Below, one piece after another: positions 25,630-34,172 of a DNA stretch of 64,000 nucleotides. Within the stretch, counting starts at the first letter, position 1. Every line of letters starts with the position of its first letter. Below the pieces are notes generated by a model. The model had not been told where the DNA came from and ran no database searches. It saw only the letters and a program-made list of their open reading frames with translations. The DNA is from Fuerstiella sp. GTDB taxonomy: Bacteria; Planctomycetota; Planctomycetia; Planctomycetales; Planctomycetaceae. The DNA lies in NCBI GenBank assembly GCA_029245955.1, contig JAQWOH010000060.1:55341-119340 (forward strand), written 5' to 3'. The position numbers and the translations under genes are program-made.

Positions 25630-26175
25630 CGGCGACCTTCTTTCGTAAAGCGGCAAATACAGAATTGACACACGGTTCGTGGCCAGAACATTGAAAACGC
25701 TGAATCAGATTCTCGATGGTAATGCGTGGTTGGCAACGCCACGGGTCATTGGGGTGTAAAATTGGCAGGGAATTTTCAGTTCCTGCCTGATCGATGGCGA
25801 CCTCCCGGTACGTGATAAGTTCCTGCAATGAAACACCTTGCGTTATATCTAAGCGGTTAAGAGAACCCGATGGCAGAGCGATTTACCTGCAACGGCACGT
25901 TCTGTGCTGCCTACAGAGGCGTGCAGAACCGTGGGAGGTTCTGCCTGTAGTGAAAGTTGCCGTTGTTGTGCAACCTGGTGTCTTACGTTTCAGATGGTTG
26001 ACGGTTTTTTGACAACACGGAGCGGCTGTTTGGTCAGTGTGATGTCGCTCAACACCGGAAGTTTATCTCGCCGACGTTGATGACAACAGCAGCACAATGC
26101 GTGGAAAAAAACGCACAATTGTCCAACTGTTGGAAGTTGGAAGTCCGCTGTTTCCTCTGGTTTCGGAGTCTACAG
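25630..26175. other. Divergent intergenic region, coaD / hsp20
   Basis: A 546-base region without a convincing gene. It contains a bulged hairpin at 25911-25950 and presumably the promoters of coaD and the first hsp20 gene. No CIRCE element (TTAGCACTC-N9-GAGTGCTAA) is present, so HrcA control of the hsp20 genes is not indicated. Confidence 0.45.
25911..25950. repeat. Bulged hairpin upstream of hsp20
   Basis: CTACAG (25911-25916) and GCAGAACC (25923-25930) together pair with GGTTCTGCCTGTAG (25937-25950) across a GTGGGA loop, leaving a six-base bulge on the left arm. An alternative pairing exists with CACG-TTCTG just upstream (about 25897-25905), so two exclusive folds are possible. It lies about 225 bases before the first hsp20 start codon. 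Its function is unknown. Confidence 0.45.
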
Positions 26176-26619
26176 ATGCCCGTATTTAGATGGGGACAAA
26201 GCTGGGATCCAATACTGGACCTTGAGCGTGAAGTGGATCGACTGCTGCAGGGGATGAACCTGACTTTGCAGGGCCGTTCTTCACGCCGTTTTCCATTGAT
26301 AAATCTTCTGGACGAAGAAGATTTTTTTCTGTTGACTGCAGAGCTTCCAGGCGTGCAATTGGAGGATCTTGAGTTAACGGCCGCGAATGGAATGCTGACG
26401 CTGAAAGGAGTGCGGAAAGCCCCGCCGGAAGCTCAGACGGAATCATTTCGGCGCCAGGAGCGTTTTCAAGGAGACTGGCAGCGGAGCATTCACTTGCCGG
26501 ACAGAATTGACGAAGACGAGATGAAGGCAGAATATTCCGCAGGCGTGCTGCGCGTCATTCTGCCCAAGATTGCCGGCTCGGTTGCCCGAAGTATACCAGT
26601 TACGGACGGCTCAGATTAG
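26176..26619 (+). CDS. Hsp20/alpha-crystallin family protein (copy 1)
   Basis: A 147-residue small heat-shock protein, an ATP-independent holdase for unfolding proteins in the cytoplasm. The alpha-crystallin domain runs from about residue 38: FPLINLLDEEDFFLLTAELP, GVQLEDLELTAANGMLTLKG, and the strand GVLRVILPK near the C-terminus, with the usual A-x-x-x-x-G-V-L pattern (AEYSAGVLRV). The start at 26176 (MPVFRWGQSWDP) is the typical N-terminus; CGGAG lies upstream. A second hsp20 gene follows 173 bases later on the same strand, and the two differ clearly in sequence. Confidence 0.92.
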   Translation: MPVFRWGQSWDPILDLEREVDRLLQGMNLTLQGRSSRRFPLINLLDEEDFFLLTAELPGVQLEDLELTAANGMLTLKGVRKAPPEAQTESFRRQERFQGDWQRSIHLPDRIDEDEMKAEYSAGVLRVILPKIAGSVARSIPVTDGSD

Positions 26620-26792
26620 TTGCTGTGACACACACGACGAACTGTGGCACCGTGTGTTGCCACGCCTGTCGAAAGAACGGACTGGAGATTTATGACGGCC
26701 GTTCGCTCGCGTCTTTGCGAACGATTTGACATCAACGACGCCATAACCACTCTCAAGACCGTCAATTACAGGTATATTGAAGGGGAGATGAA

Positions 26793-27203
26793 ATGGACGA
26801 TTCCGACAAAACCGTACCTTCCACAGCGGCGAAAGTTCAGCCGACAGCTGCCACTGTCGGCGACCGTCCACCACGAATGTTGTTCAATCCGCCCATCGAT
26901 ATTTATGAAACCAACGATGGGCTTGTTCTGTATGCCGACCTGCCGGGCGTAACGACCGAAGGCCTGGAACTGCAGGTCCAGGACAACCGTCTGGCCCTGT
27001 TCGGTCGAGTGGGAAACGGCCAGACCGGGCGAGCCGTTCTGCACGAAGAGTACAAGGTCGGCGACTTCCTGCGATCATTCATTCTTAGTGATGAAGTCGA
27101 CCACGAAAATATTTCGGCGCGTCTGAACAACGGTGTTCTGCGCGTGGAACTGCCCCGGACTCAGCGGTCAGAGCCGCGTCGGATACGGGTTTCCGCAGAA
27201 TAA
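26793..27203 (+). CDS. Hsp20/alpha-crystallin family protein (copy 2)
   Basis: A 136-residue small heat-shock protein. The domain is visible as PPIDIYETNDGLVLYADLPG, LELQVQDNRLALFGRV and ISARLNNGVLRVELPR. The N-terminal arm (residues 1-28) is threonine- and alanine-rich and does not resemble that of copy 1. AGGGGAG sits six bases before the ATG. In other bacteria divergent Hsp20 pairs form mixed oligomers; co-expression here is likely but no promoter was identified. The 123-base gap to the next gene shows nothing. Confidence 0.92.
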   Translation: MDDSDKTVPSTAAKVQPTAATVGDRPPRMLFNPPIDIYETNDGLVLYADLPGVTTEGLELQVQDNRLALFGRVGNGQTGRAVLHEEYKVGDFLRSFILSDEVDHENISARLNNGVLRVELPRTQRSEPRRIRVSAE

Positions 27204-27326
27204 CAGCCTGAGCCTGCTGCTACCGTCTGAAGAAGGTTACGTTGCCCGGAAAGCCAACTTGCCAGCAACTGCGCCGTTTTTGGTAACGGTTTGGCGATCG
27301 CGCTTTGAACGCGGTAGGATCCAAGA

Positions 27327-29972
27327 ATGTCTTTATGGATCACTAAATATTTTCGGCGGCGGCAGCAGCGCCGCGTCGGTCCGTACGGTTGGAGGTTGTT
27401 GCTGGTCCCGGCCGGACGCGTGATCCTGCTGCTCATGTGCTGCTTTCCGAGTGCACGAGCGCGGGATGCAGAAGCCGAACGGTCCGAGCGTCTGTTCCTG
27501 CAGCAACTGACGGAAAGGCAACTGTTCGCGCTGGCAGAACAGCACTGCAGGCAGCAAATCGCGAGATCACCAACCACTGACCAACAGGCTGAGTGGCAGC
27601 AGCGACTTTGCCAGACTCTGCAGGAACATGCGTGGTTCACCCCGGCGGCTGATCGCGAGGGCCTCCTGAACCAGTCGTTGACAGAATTGACGGAATTTCT
27701 GAACGACAACGTCGCCTCTCCGGTCCGGCAGTTTGGATTGCGGCTGCAGCAAGCCCGAATACTTGGCCAAAGCATTCGCATGAGCATCTGTCTGTCAGAG
27801 GCCGGGCATCTGTTTGGTCACGACCTTGGGTCGGCAACGGAACAGAAATCTGTGCAAATCGCGGTTGCGCCGATTCTCATTACGGTAGCGAACAGGGCCA
27901 TCGCGATCACGGAGGCTCTGATGGAACAACTTGAGCGGATGCGCAGTGACCTGCCGCCGGATAATGCCCGCGAACTACAAGGCGCCGCTCGACTGGTCCT
28001 GGCTGAACTGTACTCGTTAAAGGGCCAGTTGCTGTCAGGGGCGAAACAGATCGCAATAGATGCCGAAAAGACGTTCGACGACGCGGAAGGGGTGTTGAAG
28101 CTGATACGACGAAGCGTGGCGACTCATGAAACTAAGTTGACGGCCAGCTGGCTGTCGGCTGAAATCGCTTTAAGAACCGGTGATAACGCGCAGTTTAACC
28201 TCAAGATCAGCAGCGGGACCCCTTCGTCCGGGCCGGATCGGCCAATTGCACTACTTCAGATTCGTGCTCTGTTGCTGCAAGGTGAGTGCAGTGATGCGTT
28301 ACAACTGTTGTCGAAGCCGGGGGCCGTATCAGCACTCGCACGTCAACAGTTGGCGTGGTTGAAGTTGGAATCCCTGCTGGGGCGATTCGAACTTGCCTCT
28401 GAACTGGAGGATTCGGCCCTGCTCATGGAGGCCTCGGGAGCGTTTAAAACTGCATACGGACAGCTCCGACCCATTCTGCAGGGTGTTTTTGCGGAATGTG
28501 TGGAACGAACGGTACAGCGATTTCATCTGGTCACTGAAGTGGGCGCAGAAATCGCCGACGTTGTTGAGCAAATCGAATCCGTGCACGCCGACGGTGATAT
28601 TGCCGCAGCGCTGCAATTGATCGACGTTGCTCTCAGTCGGCTGTCAGGGCAGAGACGTCAACGCCCCCGGGCGGCATTACTGTTGCGTGCTGGTGAATTG
28701 CTGATTGAGAAACGCAAATGGACGGAAGCGCGCTCGCGACTTGACGGCTCCTTAATGATCTACGAGAGACTCGGTGAGTCAACTCGGCAGGCGGCGGCTG
28801 ACCTGCTGAGAGTCTTCGTACTCGCACAGCTGTCGGTTCAGACCACTTCACAGATTCAGACTGTCACATCCGAGGAATATGTGGCGGCCATTGAGAACCA
28901 CCTTGTCAGGTTTAGTGATCAATCGACGGCCCGTCGGGCTCGCCAATGGCTCCTTCGACAGGTGCGTTCCCAGGACCCGTTGCGTGCTGCCAGGCTGGTA
29001 CTTTCTATGACGGATGACGCGAAGACGGCGACCCGGCAGCTGGAGCTGTTGCAGGATTGCGGACGTCTGCTGGCCGCGTCCGGGACGATGGGGCACGACG
29101 CTGAAAGTGCTGAGGTGCTGGCTCTGTTCAGGGAACACGTGGATCAGCTCGCTGCTGGTTCGGATACTCTGGATGAAATTGCTCTGGCATCGCTGCAGTT
29201 GTGGGTGCTGAGCGCCATGGTTGCCGAACAGCCGCCGATGCGTGTTGACTGGATCAACGTCAACACGCGTCTGAATGCGATCCACAGTCAGTTACCACGT
29301 TCCCATCTTCTTCAGGATAAAGAATTGTTCCTGCAATTCTCCGTGCTCGAGGCATTGACTGCAGCCCGAACAGTGTCCACCAGGGCACGTATGGACACCG
29401 CGGCGCAGAACCTGCTGACCCTGAAGGGCCGGAATCTGTCGACTTGCCTTAGGTCACTGTACTCACAACTGAAGGGCAGTAGAGCATCTGTCGGTGACGT
29501 TTGGCTGGCGGGCACGACTGAATCGCTGGTTCGACACTGGCTTGCTGAGAAAAAGCGTCCCCTGACGGCGAAGACCGTGTTGTTCGCTTTGCCGATCGTG
29601 GTCTGTACCAACAGACTCACCGGACAACAACAGCTTCAGAACCAGATCCTTCAGGACGACAGTATACAGACGCTGGATAATTCTGTTCTGATCAGCATCG
29701 CTGAATTACTGGCGGAGGAAGGCACGAAACAGTCGACGGCTTCTTTTAGTCCCGGTGTGCGACGCTTCTGGCTGATGATCGTTGAATCCAGTTCTTCCGG
29801 ATCTGACGTGTGGCTGGAAGCATCGTATCAGCTTGCCAGAACCTCAGCGCAGCAACAGAAACCGGGAGAGGCAAGACGACGGCTGGGCGTCGTACAGGCG
29901 CTGTATCCCGACTGGGGATCAGTCGATCGATTACGCCGTGCTCAGGAGCTGGGTACGCAATTGCGTGACTGA
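27327..29972 (+). CDS. Large protein of unknown function, helical repeat-like
   Basis: An 881-residue protein that I do not recognise. It begins with a basic stretch (RRRQQRRVGPYG) and a hydrophobic segment, LLLVPAGRVILLLMCCF, ending at SARARDAEAE, which reads as a signal peptide or membrane anchor. The remainder is rich in leucine, alanine, glutamine and arginine in helix-like patterns such as ARILGQSIRMSICLSEAG and YSLKGQLLSGAKQIAIDAEK, suggesting TPR-like helical repeats. The C-terminus (ARTSAQQQKPGEARRRLGVV) also looks like a TPR hairpin. AGGA lies before the ATG. Export and a scaffolding role are guesses. Confidence 0.7.
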   Translation: MSLWITKYFRRRQQRRVGPYGWRLLLVPAGRVILLLMCCFPSARARDAEAERSERLFLQQLTERQLFALAEQHCRQQIARSPTTDQQAEWQQRLCQTLQEHAWFTPAADREGLLNQSLTELTEFLNDNVASPVRQFGLRLQQARILGQSIRMSICLSEAGHLFGHDLGSATEQKSVQIAVAPILITVANRAIAITEALMEQLERMRSDLPPDNARELQGAARLVLAELYSLKGQLLSGAKQIAIDAEKTFDDAEGVLKLIRRSVATHETKLTASWLSAEIALRTGDNAQFNLKISSGTPSSGPDRPIALLQIRALLLQGECSDALQLLSKPGAVSALARQQLAWLKLESLLGRFELASELEDSALLMEASGAFKTAYGQLRPILQGVFAECVERTVQRFHLVTEVGAEIADVVEQIESVHADGDIAAALQLIDVALSRLSGQRRQRPRAALLLRAGELLIEKRKWTEARSRLDGSLMIYERLGESTRQAAADLLRVFVLAQLSVQTTSQIQTVTSEEYVAAIENHLVRFSDQSTARRARQWLLRQVRSQDPLRAARLVLSMTDDAKTATRQLELLQDCGRLLAASGTMGHDAESAEVLALFREHVDQLAAGSDTLDEIALASLQLWVLSAMVAEQPPMRVDWINVNTRLNAIHSQLPRSHLLQDKELFLQFSVLEALTAARTVSTRARMDTAAQNLLTLKGRNLSTCLRSLYSQLKGSRASVGDVWLAGTTESLVRHWLAEKKRPLTAKTVLFALPIVVCTNRLTGQQQLQNQILQDDSIQTLDNSVLISIAELLAEEGTKQSTASFSPGVRRFWLMIVESSSSGSDVWLEASYQLARTSAQQQKPGEARRRLGVVQALYPDWGSVDRLRRAQELGTQLRD

Positions 29973-30182
29973 AGAACCGCCTGATTCGGTGTCGGCAGTT
30001 CCCAGGTGATCATGCACAGGGAAACGCCGCCGCTGAAGGACTGGATTGGAATCGCCGTTCCTGCAGATCGCAAGATTTAACGGACGCACTGTGTTGTGAC
30101 TGGTAGTAGGGGCACCGGCCGCCGAGGCCAGCCTCCGAATTAAGGCAATTATTCCCGCAGTCATGGTTTTCCTGTCAGTTGA
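29973..30182. other. Short spacer, nothing recognised
   Basis: This 210-base stretch between the 881-residue protein gene and a gene fragment shows no promoter, hairpin or coding pattern that I can support. Confidence 0.3.
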
Positions 30183-30368
30183 GTATCACCTCATGTTGAG
30201 CAGCAACCGTACGCCCGCTGGACCTTCCACGACAGCCGCGAGCACGCCGATGCACAAATACTGACCCGCAAACGAATTGTGGAACAGCCGGGACTGATTC
30301 GCTACAAGGCAGGCCGCTTTGAATGGCGCCTGCTTCACAGACATATCGTTTACCGGGCCAATTGCTAA
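30183..30368 (+). pseudogene. Possible 3' remnant of an unidentified gene
   Basis: A 61-codon open stretch with protein-like composition (for example QQPYARWTFHDSREHADA, then QILTRKRIVEQPGLIRYK and GRFEWRLLHRHIVYR) ending in TAA at 30366-30368. It follows an in-frame TGA and has no ATG, GTG or TTG near its beginning, so it looks like the surviving C-terminus of a longer gene or the far side of a frameshift. The stop codon overlaps the convergent hydrolase gene by four bases, as intact convergent neighbours often do. The family was not recognised. Confidence 0.35.
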
Positions 30369-31672
30369 CGGCGGTAAACAAGCGTTGTCAGTGACCACGG
30401 GTGTTCGTCCAGATCAAACTCCAGTTCACCGAAAACGGCCACGTGTCCAGACGCCGGGACCTCAATCTGGCCAACCCAGTCCTTTCCTGTTGCGGTCAGG
30501 ACTGTTGACGTCCACTTGTCGTCTCGGAAGTCCAGGTCATCGGATGCGGCCGTCCAGAATCGCACCGTGTCCGGCTTTGGCGATGAAGACATCGTAAGCT
30601 TCAGGTCACGGTCGCTATTTGCGACAGACCACGAAGGCTTCGGCATTTCGTGAGCTGCGGCGACATGCCGAAAGAAGACAGCCAGTGTTTTTAATGCGTC
30701 CTCGCGACCACCGCCCAGATCATGCCCCGCGTTAGGCACCTGGCGAATGTACTTTTGCCCTTCCAGTTCGTCCCAGTAAAGATTCATGGCATCAACGACC
30801 CAGTAAGGATCATTTGTTCCGACAATCAACAGCTTCGGCAACGTCAACTGCTTGCGATACGTAAATGGATCCATCATCGTTCGTAATGCGGCTTCCCGCG
30901 GAGTTTCCACCTCGTCCGGTCGTTTCACCAGGCTTTTACGAGTGTAGTCAACAATCTGGTCGCTGAACTTGCCCCAGGTCTTGAGCTGGTGATTCATCTG
31001 GGGCCGAAAGTTAAGTATGTCAATCACAATGGGCGCAGTCGCACAGATTCGCTCGTCCGCGACAGGCGTAAGCCAGCTTGTCCAGCCCCGCTTTGAGCCC
31101 CCCGTGATGACGAAGTGTTCGATTGGCTCAGGCCATTCTGCATCCGCCATCTCCTGAACGGCGTCCATGGTCATAACAGCACTCTTGACCATTGGGAAAA
31201 GCAACGGCCATGTTTCATCGCCTGTCTTCAGATACTTCAGCCACGTATCGGTGATAAGATCGTCTTCCTTTCTGCCGCTGAACAGGGGTTGGTTCGGCAC
31301 CTGGTGAAGCATGACCACCCGCGCACCACACATCCGTGCCAGTTGCAGACCGATTTTCATGTCACCTTCGCCCGGTGAGCTGGGCTTGCTGCCTCCGTTG
31401 ACAAACAACAGAGCGTGGCCGGGAAACAGCACTTTTTTCGGTTCATACACTTCAACCGCATGCCGCCAGATGATGCCGTGCCATTTCTGCGAGGTAACTC
31501 GCAGTTGATGTACCCTTCCGGCTTCGGAGTCGATCGTTCCGATTGATTTCCACGCAAATTCCGGTTCAGGACGACTTACGTAATTCTGCAGGGCCATGGG
31601 TACGGAGGCCGGATCGTCTGCGTAAGCGGACGGTACTGCCGACAACATCAACAATGTCAGTACGAATTTCAT
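30365..31672 (-). CDS. PhoPQ-activated pathogenicity-related (PqaA-type) hydrolase
   Basis: A 435-residue exported alpha/beta-hydrolase-like protein of the PhoPQ-activated pathogenicity-related family, frequent in planctomycetes. The ATG at 31672 gives a signal peptide, MKFVLTLLMLSAVPSAYA. Diagnostic blocks are WRHAVEVYEPKKV, LLFVNGGSKPSSPGEGDM, FVITGGSKRGWTSWL (with the nucleophile-like serine in GGSKRG), KLLIVGTNDPYWVVDAMNLY and VPNAGHDLGGG, where the histidine would complete the triad. In Salmonella the namesake is a PhoP-regulated virulence-associated gene; its substrate is not defined. The 3' end abuts the gene fragment on the other strand. Confidence 0.9.
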   Translation of the reverse strand: MKFVLTLLMLSAVPSAYADDPASVPMALQNYVSRPEPEFAWKSIGTIDSEAGRVHQLRVTSQKWHGIIWRHAVEVYEPKKVLFPGHALLFVNGGSKPSSPGEGDMKIGLQLARMCGARVVMLHQVPNQPLFSGRKEDDLITDTWLKYLKTGDETWPLLFPMVKSAVMTMDAVQEMADAEWPEPIEHFVITGGSKRGWTSWLTPVADERICATAPIVIDILNFRPQMNHQLKTWGKFSDQIVDYTRKSLVKRPDEVETPREAALRTMMDPFTYRKQLTLPKLLIVGTNDPYWVVDAMNLYWDELEGQKYIRQVPNAGHDLGGGREDALKTLAVFFRHVAAAHEMPKPSWSVANSDRDLKLTMSSSPKPDTVRFWTAASDDLDFRDDKWTSTVLTATGKDWVGQIEVPASGHVAVFGELEFDLDEHPWSLTTLVYRR

Positions 31673-33123
31673 GCAGAAAAGTTCCATTTTGAAAAGTACA
31701 GTTCAAAACGACGCAGGCGGAATGACACACAGTCCGCTGCGGAGGGATTACCCTCTGGCTAGCGCAAGCTCACCCAGTCGTTCTTCGTGGCGTCCTTCAC
31801 AGCAACTGTGTATGTCGGCGTCTTTCTTGTATCTCGGCGTCTTGTCACAGTCCTGAACAGCACTCGTCACATGGGAGCCTGCACTGTAGTAGTGGTTCCG
31901 TAGGCGTAAACTGAGTCACAGCATACCTGTTTCTGCGGACTTGAAAACAGATCCTGCTTCTGGATCCCTGCAGGATGACCTTTCGGTGGACGCGAATTAA
32001 GAAACTCAAGAAACTCGCGGCGAATAAACGGGCTTTATGCTGCCGCTTTAATTTCCGGCGGCTGCTTACTATGGCTCTCATGGGCCTTGCCGCAACATCG
32101 TTGTAGTTACTACGTTCATACGTAGTCGCACATCCAGTCAAGTGGCGTTTGCAGAGGTGTCGACCCTTCTGCACGTTCTGCTGTCATGGTGCTTCAATTT
32201 TGAATGGCGCAGTACGGCTGTCAGCAGTTCGCAGCCCACTTCACCAACCCGAGCAGCTCGTTCCACTTCAGTGTCGCGGTCAGGAGCACGATAGACGCGA
32301 TAAGTTCCGAAGACCGTCCGCGTCTCGAGATCCCGCTTCTCGGATAGGGGTACCATCCCTAATTACGACCCACGCGGCACCATTCGCCTTTCTTAACTAA
32401 ACCGTTACTACTGTGAGAAGGACCGTCGCGCGTGACATTATTTCCGATGTGTCGAGGCGAAGCAGTTGGCTGCGATTGCTCTGATGGTCGGTGATCCTGA
32501 TGACGCCGGGATGGTTCCTTCCCTGTGGGCCACGTTTCGATGACGTATCGGTAACTCAGGTCGACGCATTGCAAAACGAACGGCTGGCCACCGATCCGTT
32601 ACTGTCCACGGATGACCAGAGGAGTTTCCGGGGCATCACGGATGCCGCATTTGCCCCGCCCCGACGTGACAGGCCGGCAATGGAATTACTGGATGATAAA
32701 TCCCCGCGCCGGAACTATTCCCTATCACACGTTTGCAACCAGGTTGCGACCGTTGCTGATTATCATGCGTGGTGTTTCAGGTGCTGGACAGGAATGCACG
32801 TGCCGCATATGTCCTGCACGTGTTGGTCTTGGACGCAATCCGCCCCCTGGCTGCAAGAGACGCATCGGCGATTTGCGATTTGCGATTTGCGATTTTTCCG
32901 GCTGCTGCTGCTGCACATCTGCGGGTGATGTAAGTCTTTCTGCGTCACCTGAAGAAGCATGACATGCACTTTTCGTCTGTGATGTATCGCTGGGAATCCA
33001 CAGATCGTCTGATATATTTGCCACTGCAGTGTTCGGCGGCTCACTGCAGAGTCCGCGAATCTGACCGATGTTCACAGAATTCCATGTCCACAATTGCGTT
33101 CGCATTAGACAACACTGGAAAAC
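31673..33123. other. 1.4 kb gene-poor, apparently decayed region
   Basis: No gene could be supported on either strand. Pieces with some protein-like character occur (for example minus-strand TVFGTYRVYRAPDRDTEVER near 32290) but break after 40-70 codons. The stretch contains a hairpin ACTACGT-TCAT-ACGTAGT at 32109-32126 and a heptamer repeat at 32868-32895. It probably represents decayed genes or an old insertion between the hydrolase and RNase HII-like genes. Confidence 0.5.
32868..32895. repeat. Tandem heptanucleotide repeat GCGATTT x4
   Basis: Four perfect copies of GCGATTT stand head to tail, followed by TTCCGG and a CTG triplet run. Heptameric short tandem repeats in intergenic DNA are known from cyanobacteria (STRR) and other bacteria. 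Here it lies in gene-free DNA 230 bases upstream of the RNase HII-like gene. Confidence 0.8.
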
Positions 33124-34077
33124 ATGCCCGTTGTTATTGGAACTGACGAAGCCGGGTATGGACCGAACCTGGGTCCGCTGGTCGTCACGGCTACCAGTTG
33201 GTCAATTCCTGATGATTCGGAACCAGCAGATCTCTGGACACTGCTAGCCGATGTCGTCGTGGAGTCACCTATGCGAGGCGACAGTCGACTTCACGTGGCT
33301 GATTCCAAAAAAGTGTACTCGGCCCGAAAATCCTTAGGCTCGCTCGAGCGAGGCATTCATCCCTTTCTGAGGCAGCTTGGTGCGAACGCAGACAGCGTCG
33401 CTGCCCTCGGTGTGTTTTTGGCTGGTGCCTCATTCAGCACTGACTATGAAGATGTTCGAGGTGGGGTTGTGGAGGAACTGTCCCTGCCCACCCACTGCAC
33501 AGATGAAGAACACGACGAAAACTCCACGCGACTGAAGGACGCCATGGCGTCTGCGGGTATTCGCCTGCTTGGTATCGAGAGCTGCATTATGTTTCCGCAG
33601 GAGTTTAATCGTCGAGTCGCCGAGACGAATTCCAAGGGAAAAGTGCTTTCAGCAGAGACACTCGCATTGGTAAGGACTGCAGTGGACCATCCGGAAGCAC
33701 CGGCAGGTGGATGGATTGTGTGCGACAAACATGGAGGTCGCAATCGATACGACGACATCATTAGCACCGCATTTGACGATCGATTTGTCTTTCGCCTGCA
33801 AGAATCCCGAGCGGTGTCGCGTTACAAAATGGGTTCGCTGGAATTCGGCTTTCGTACTAAGGCAGAGAAATTTCTGCCGGTCGCTCTGGCATCCATGGTC
33901 GCGAAGTACATGCGTGAAATCGTGATGATACAGTTCAACCGATTCTGGCAGCATCATCAACCCTGTATTAAGACGACGAAGGGCTATCCGATGGACGCAC
34001 TGCGGTTCTGGAATGACATTGCCGAGACCGCTGCAGCGCTGGGGATTACGCGTGCCGACATTTGGCGGAATCGATAG
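33124..34077 (+). CDS. Ribonuclease HII-like protein
   Basis: A 317-residue cytoplasmic protein with an RNase H fold. The N-terminus IGTDEAGYGPNLGPLVVTA corresponds to the RNase HII motif GxDEAGRGPLxGP, giving acidic residues D8 and E9. Later acidic sites lie in VCDKHGGRNRYDD, and ASMVAKYMREIVM resembles the ASIxAKxxRD block. It is about 100 residues longer than canonical RNase HII (around 200), with extra sequence between residues 55 and 180, and the usual GRG arginine is replaced by tyrosine. It may be a lineage-specific RNase HII relative rather than rnhB itself; removal of RNA from DNA hybrids is the inferred role. Confidence 0.75.
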   Translation: MPVVIGTDEAGYGPNLGPLVVTATSWSIPDDSEPADLWTLLADVVVESPMRGDSRLHVADSKKVYSARKSLGSLERGIHPFLRQLGANADSVAALGVFLAGASFSTDYEDVRGGVVEELSLPTHCTDEEHDENSTRLKDAMASAGIRLLGIESCIMFPQEFNRRVAETNSKGKVLSAETLALVRTAVDHPEAPAGGWIVCDKHGGRNRYDDIISTAFDDRFVFRLQESRAVSRYKMGSLEFGFRTKAEKFLPVALASMVAKYMREIVMIQFNRFWQHHQPCIKTTKGYPMDALRFWNDIAETAAALGITRADIWRNR

Positions 34078-34172
34078 TACTGGTGTTGCACCGTCCGGCG
34101 TATCCCGCAGGCCGATGTGCAGCGGCGGGGTGGCGACGTTTGCGTCGCTTCATGAACGCAGCCTTTGCCCTG

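Noticed and set aside
25630..26175. CIRCE or sigma-32-like heat-shock element before hsp20
   Set aside because: Searched by eye for TTAGCACTC/GAGTGCTAA and CTTGAA-type boxes; none present.
32109..32126. ACTACGT-TCAT-ACGTAGT hairpin
   Set aside because: A short stem in decayed DNA, without T tract or nearby gene; mentioned only within the region entry.
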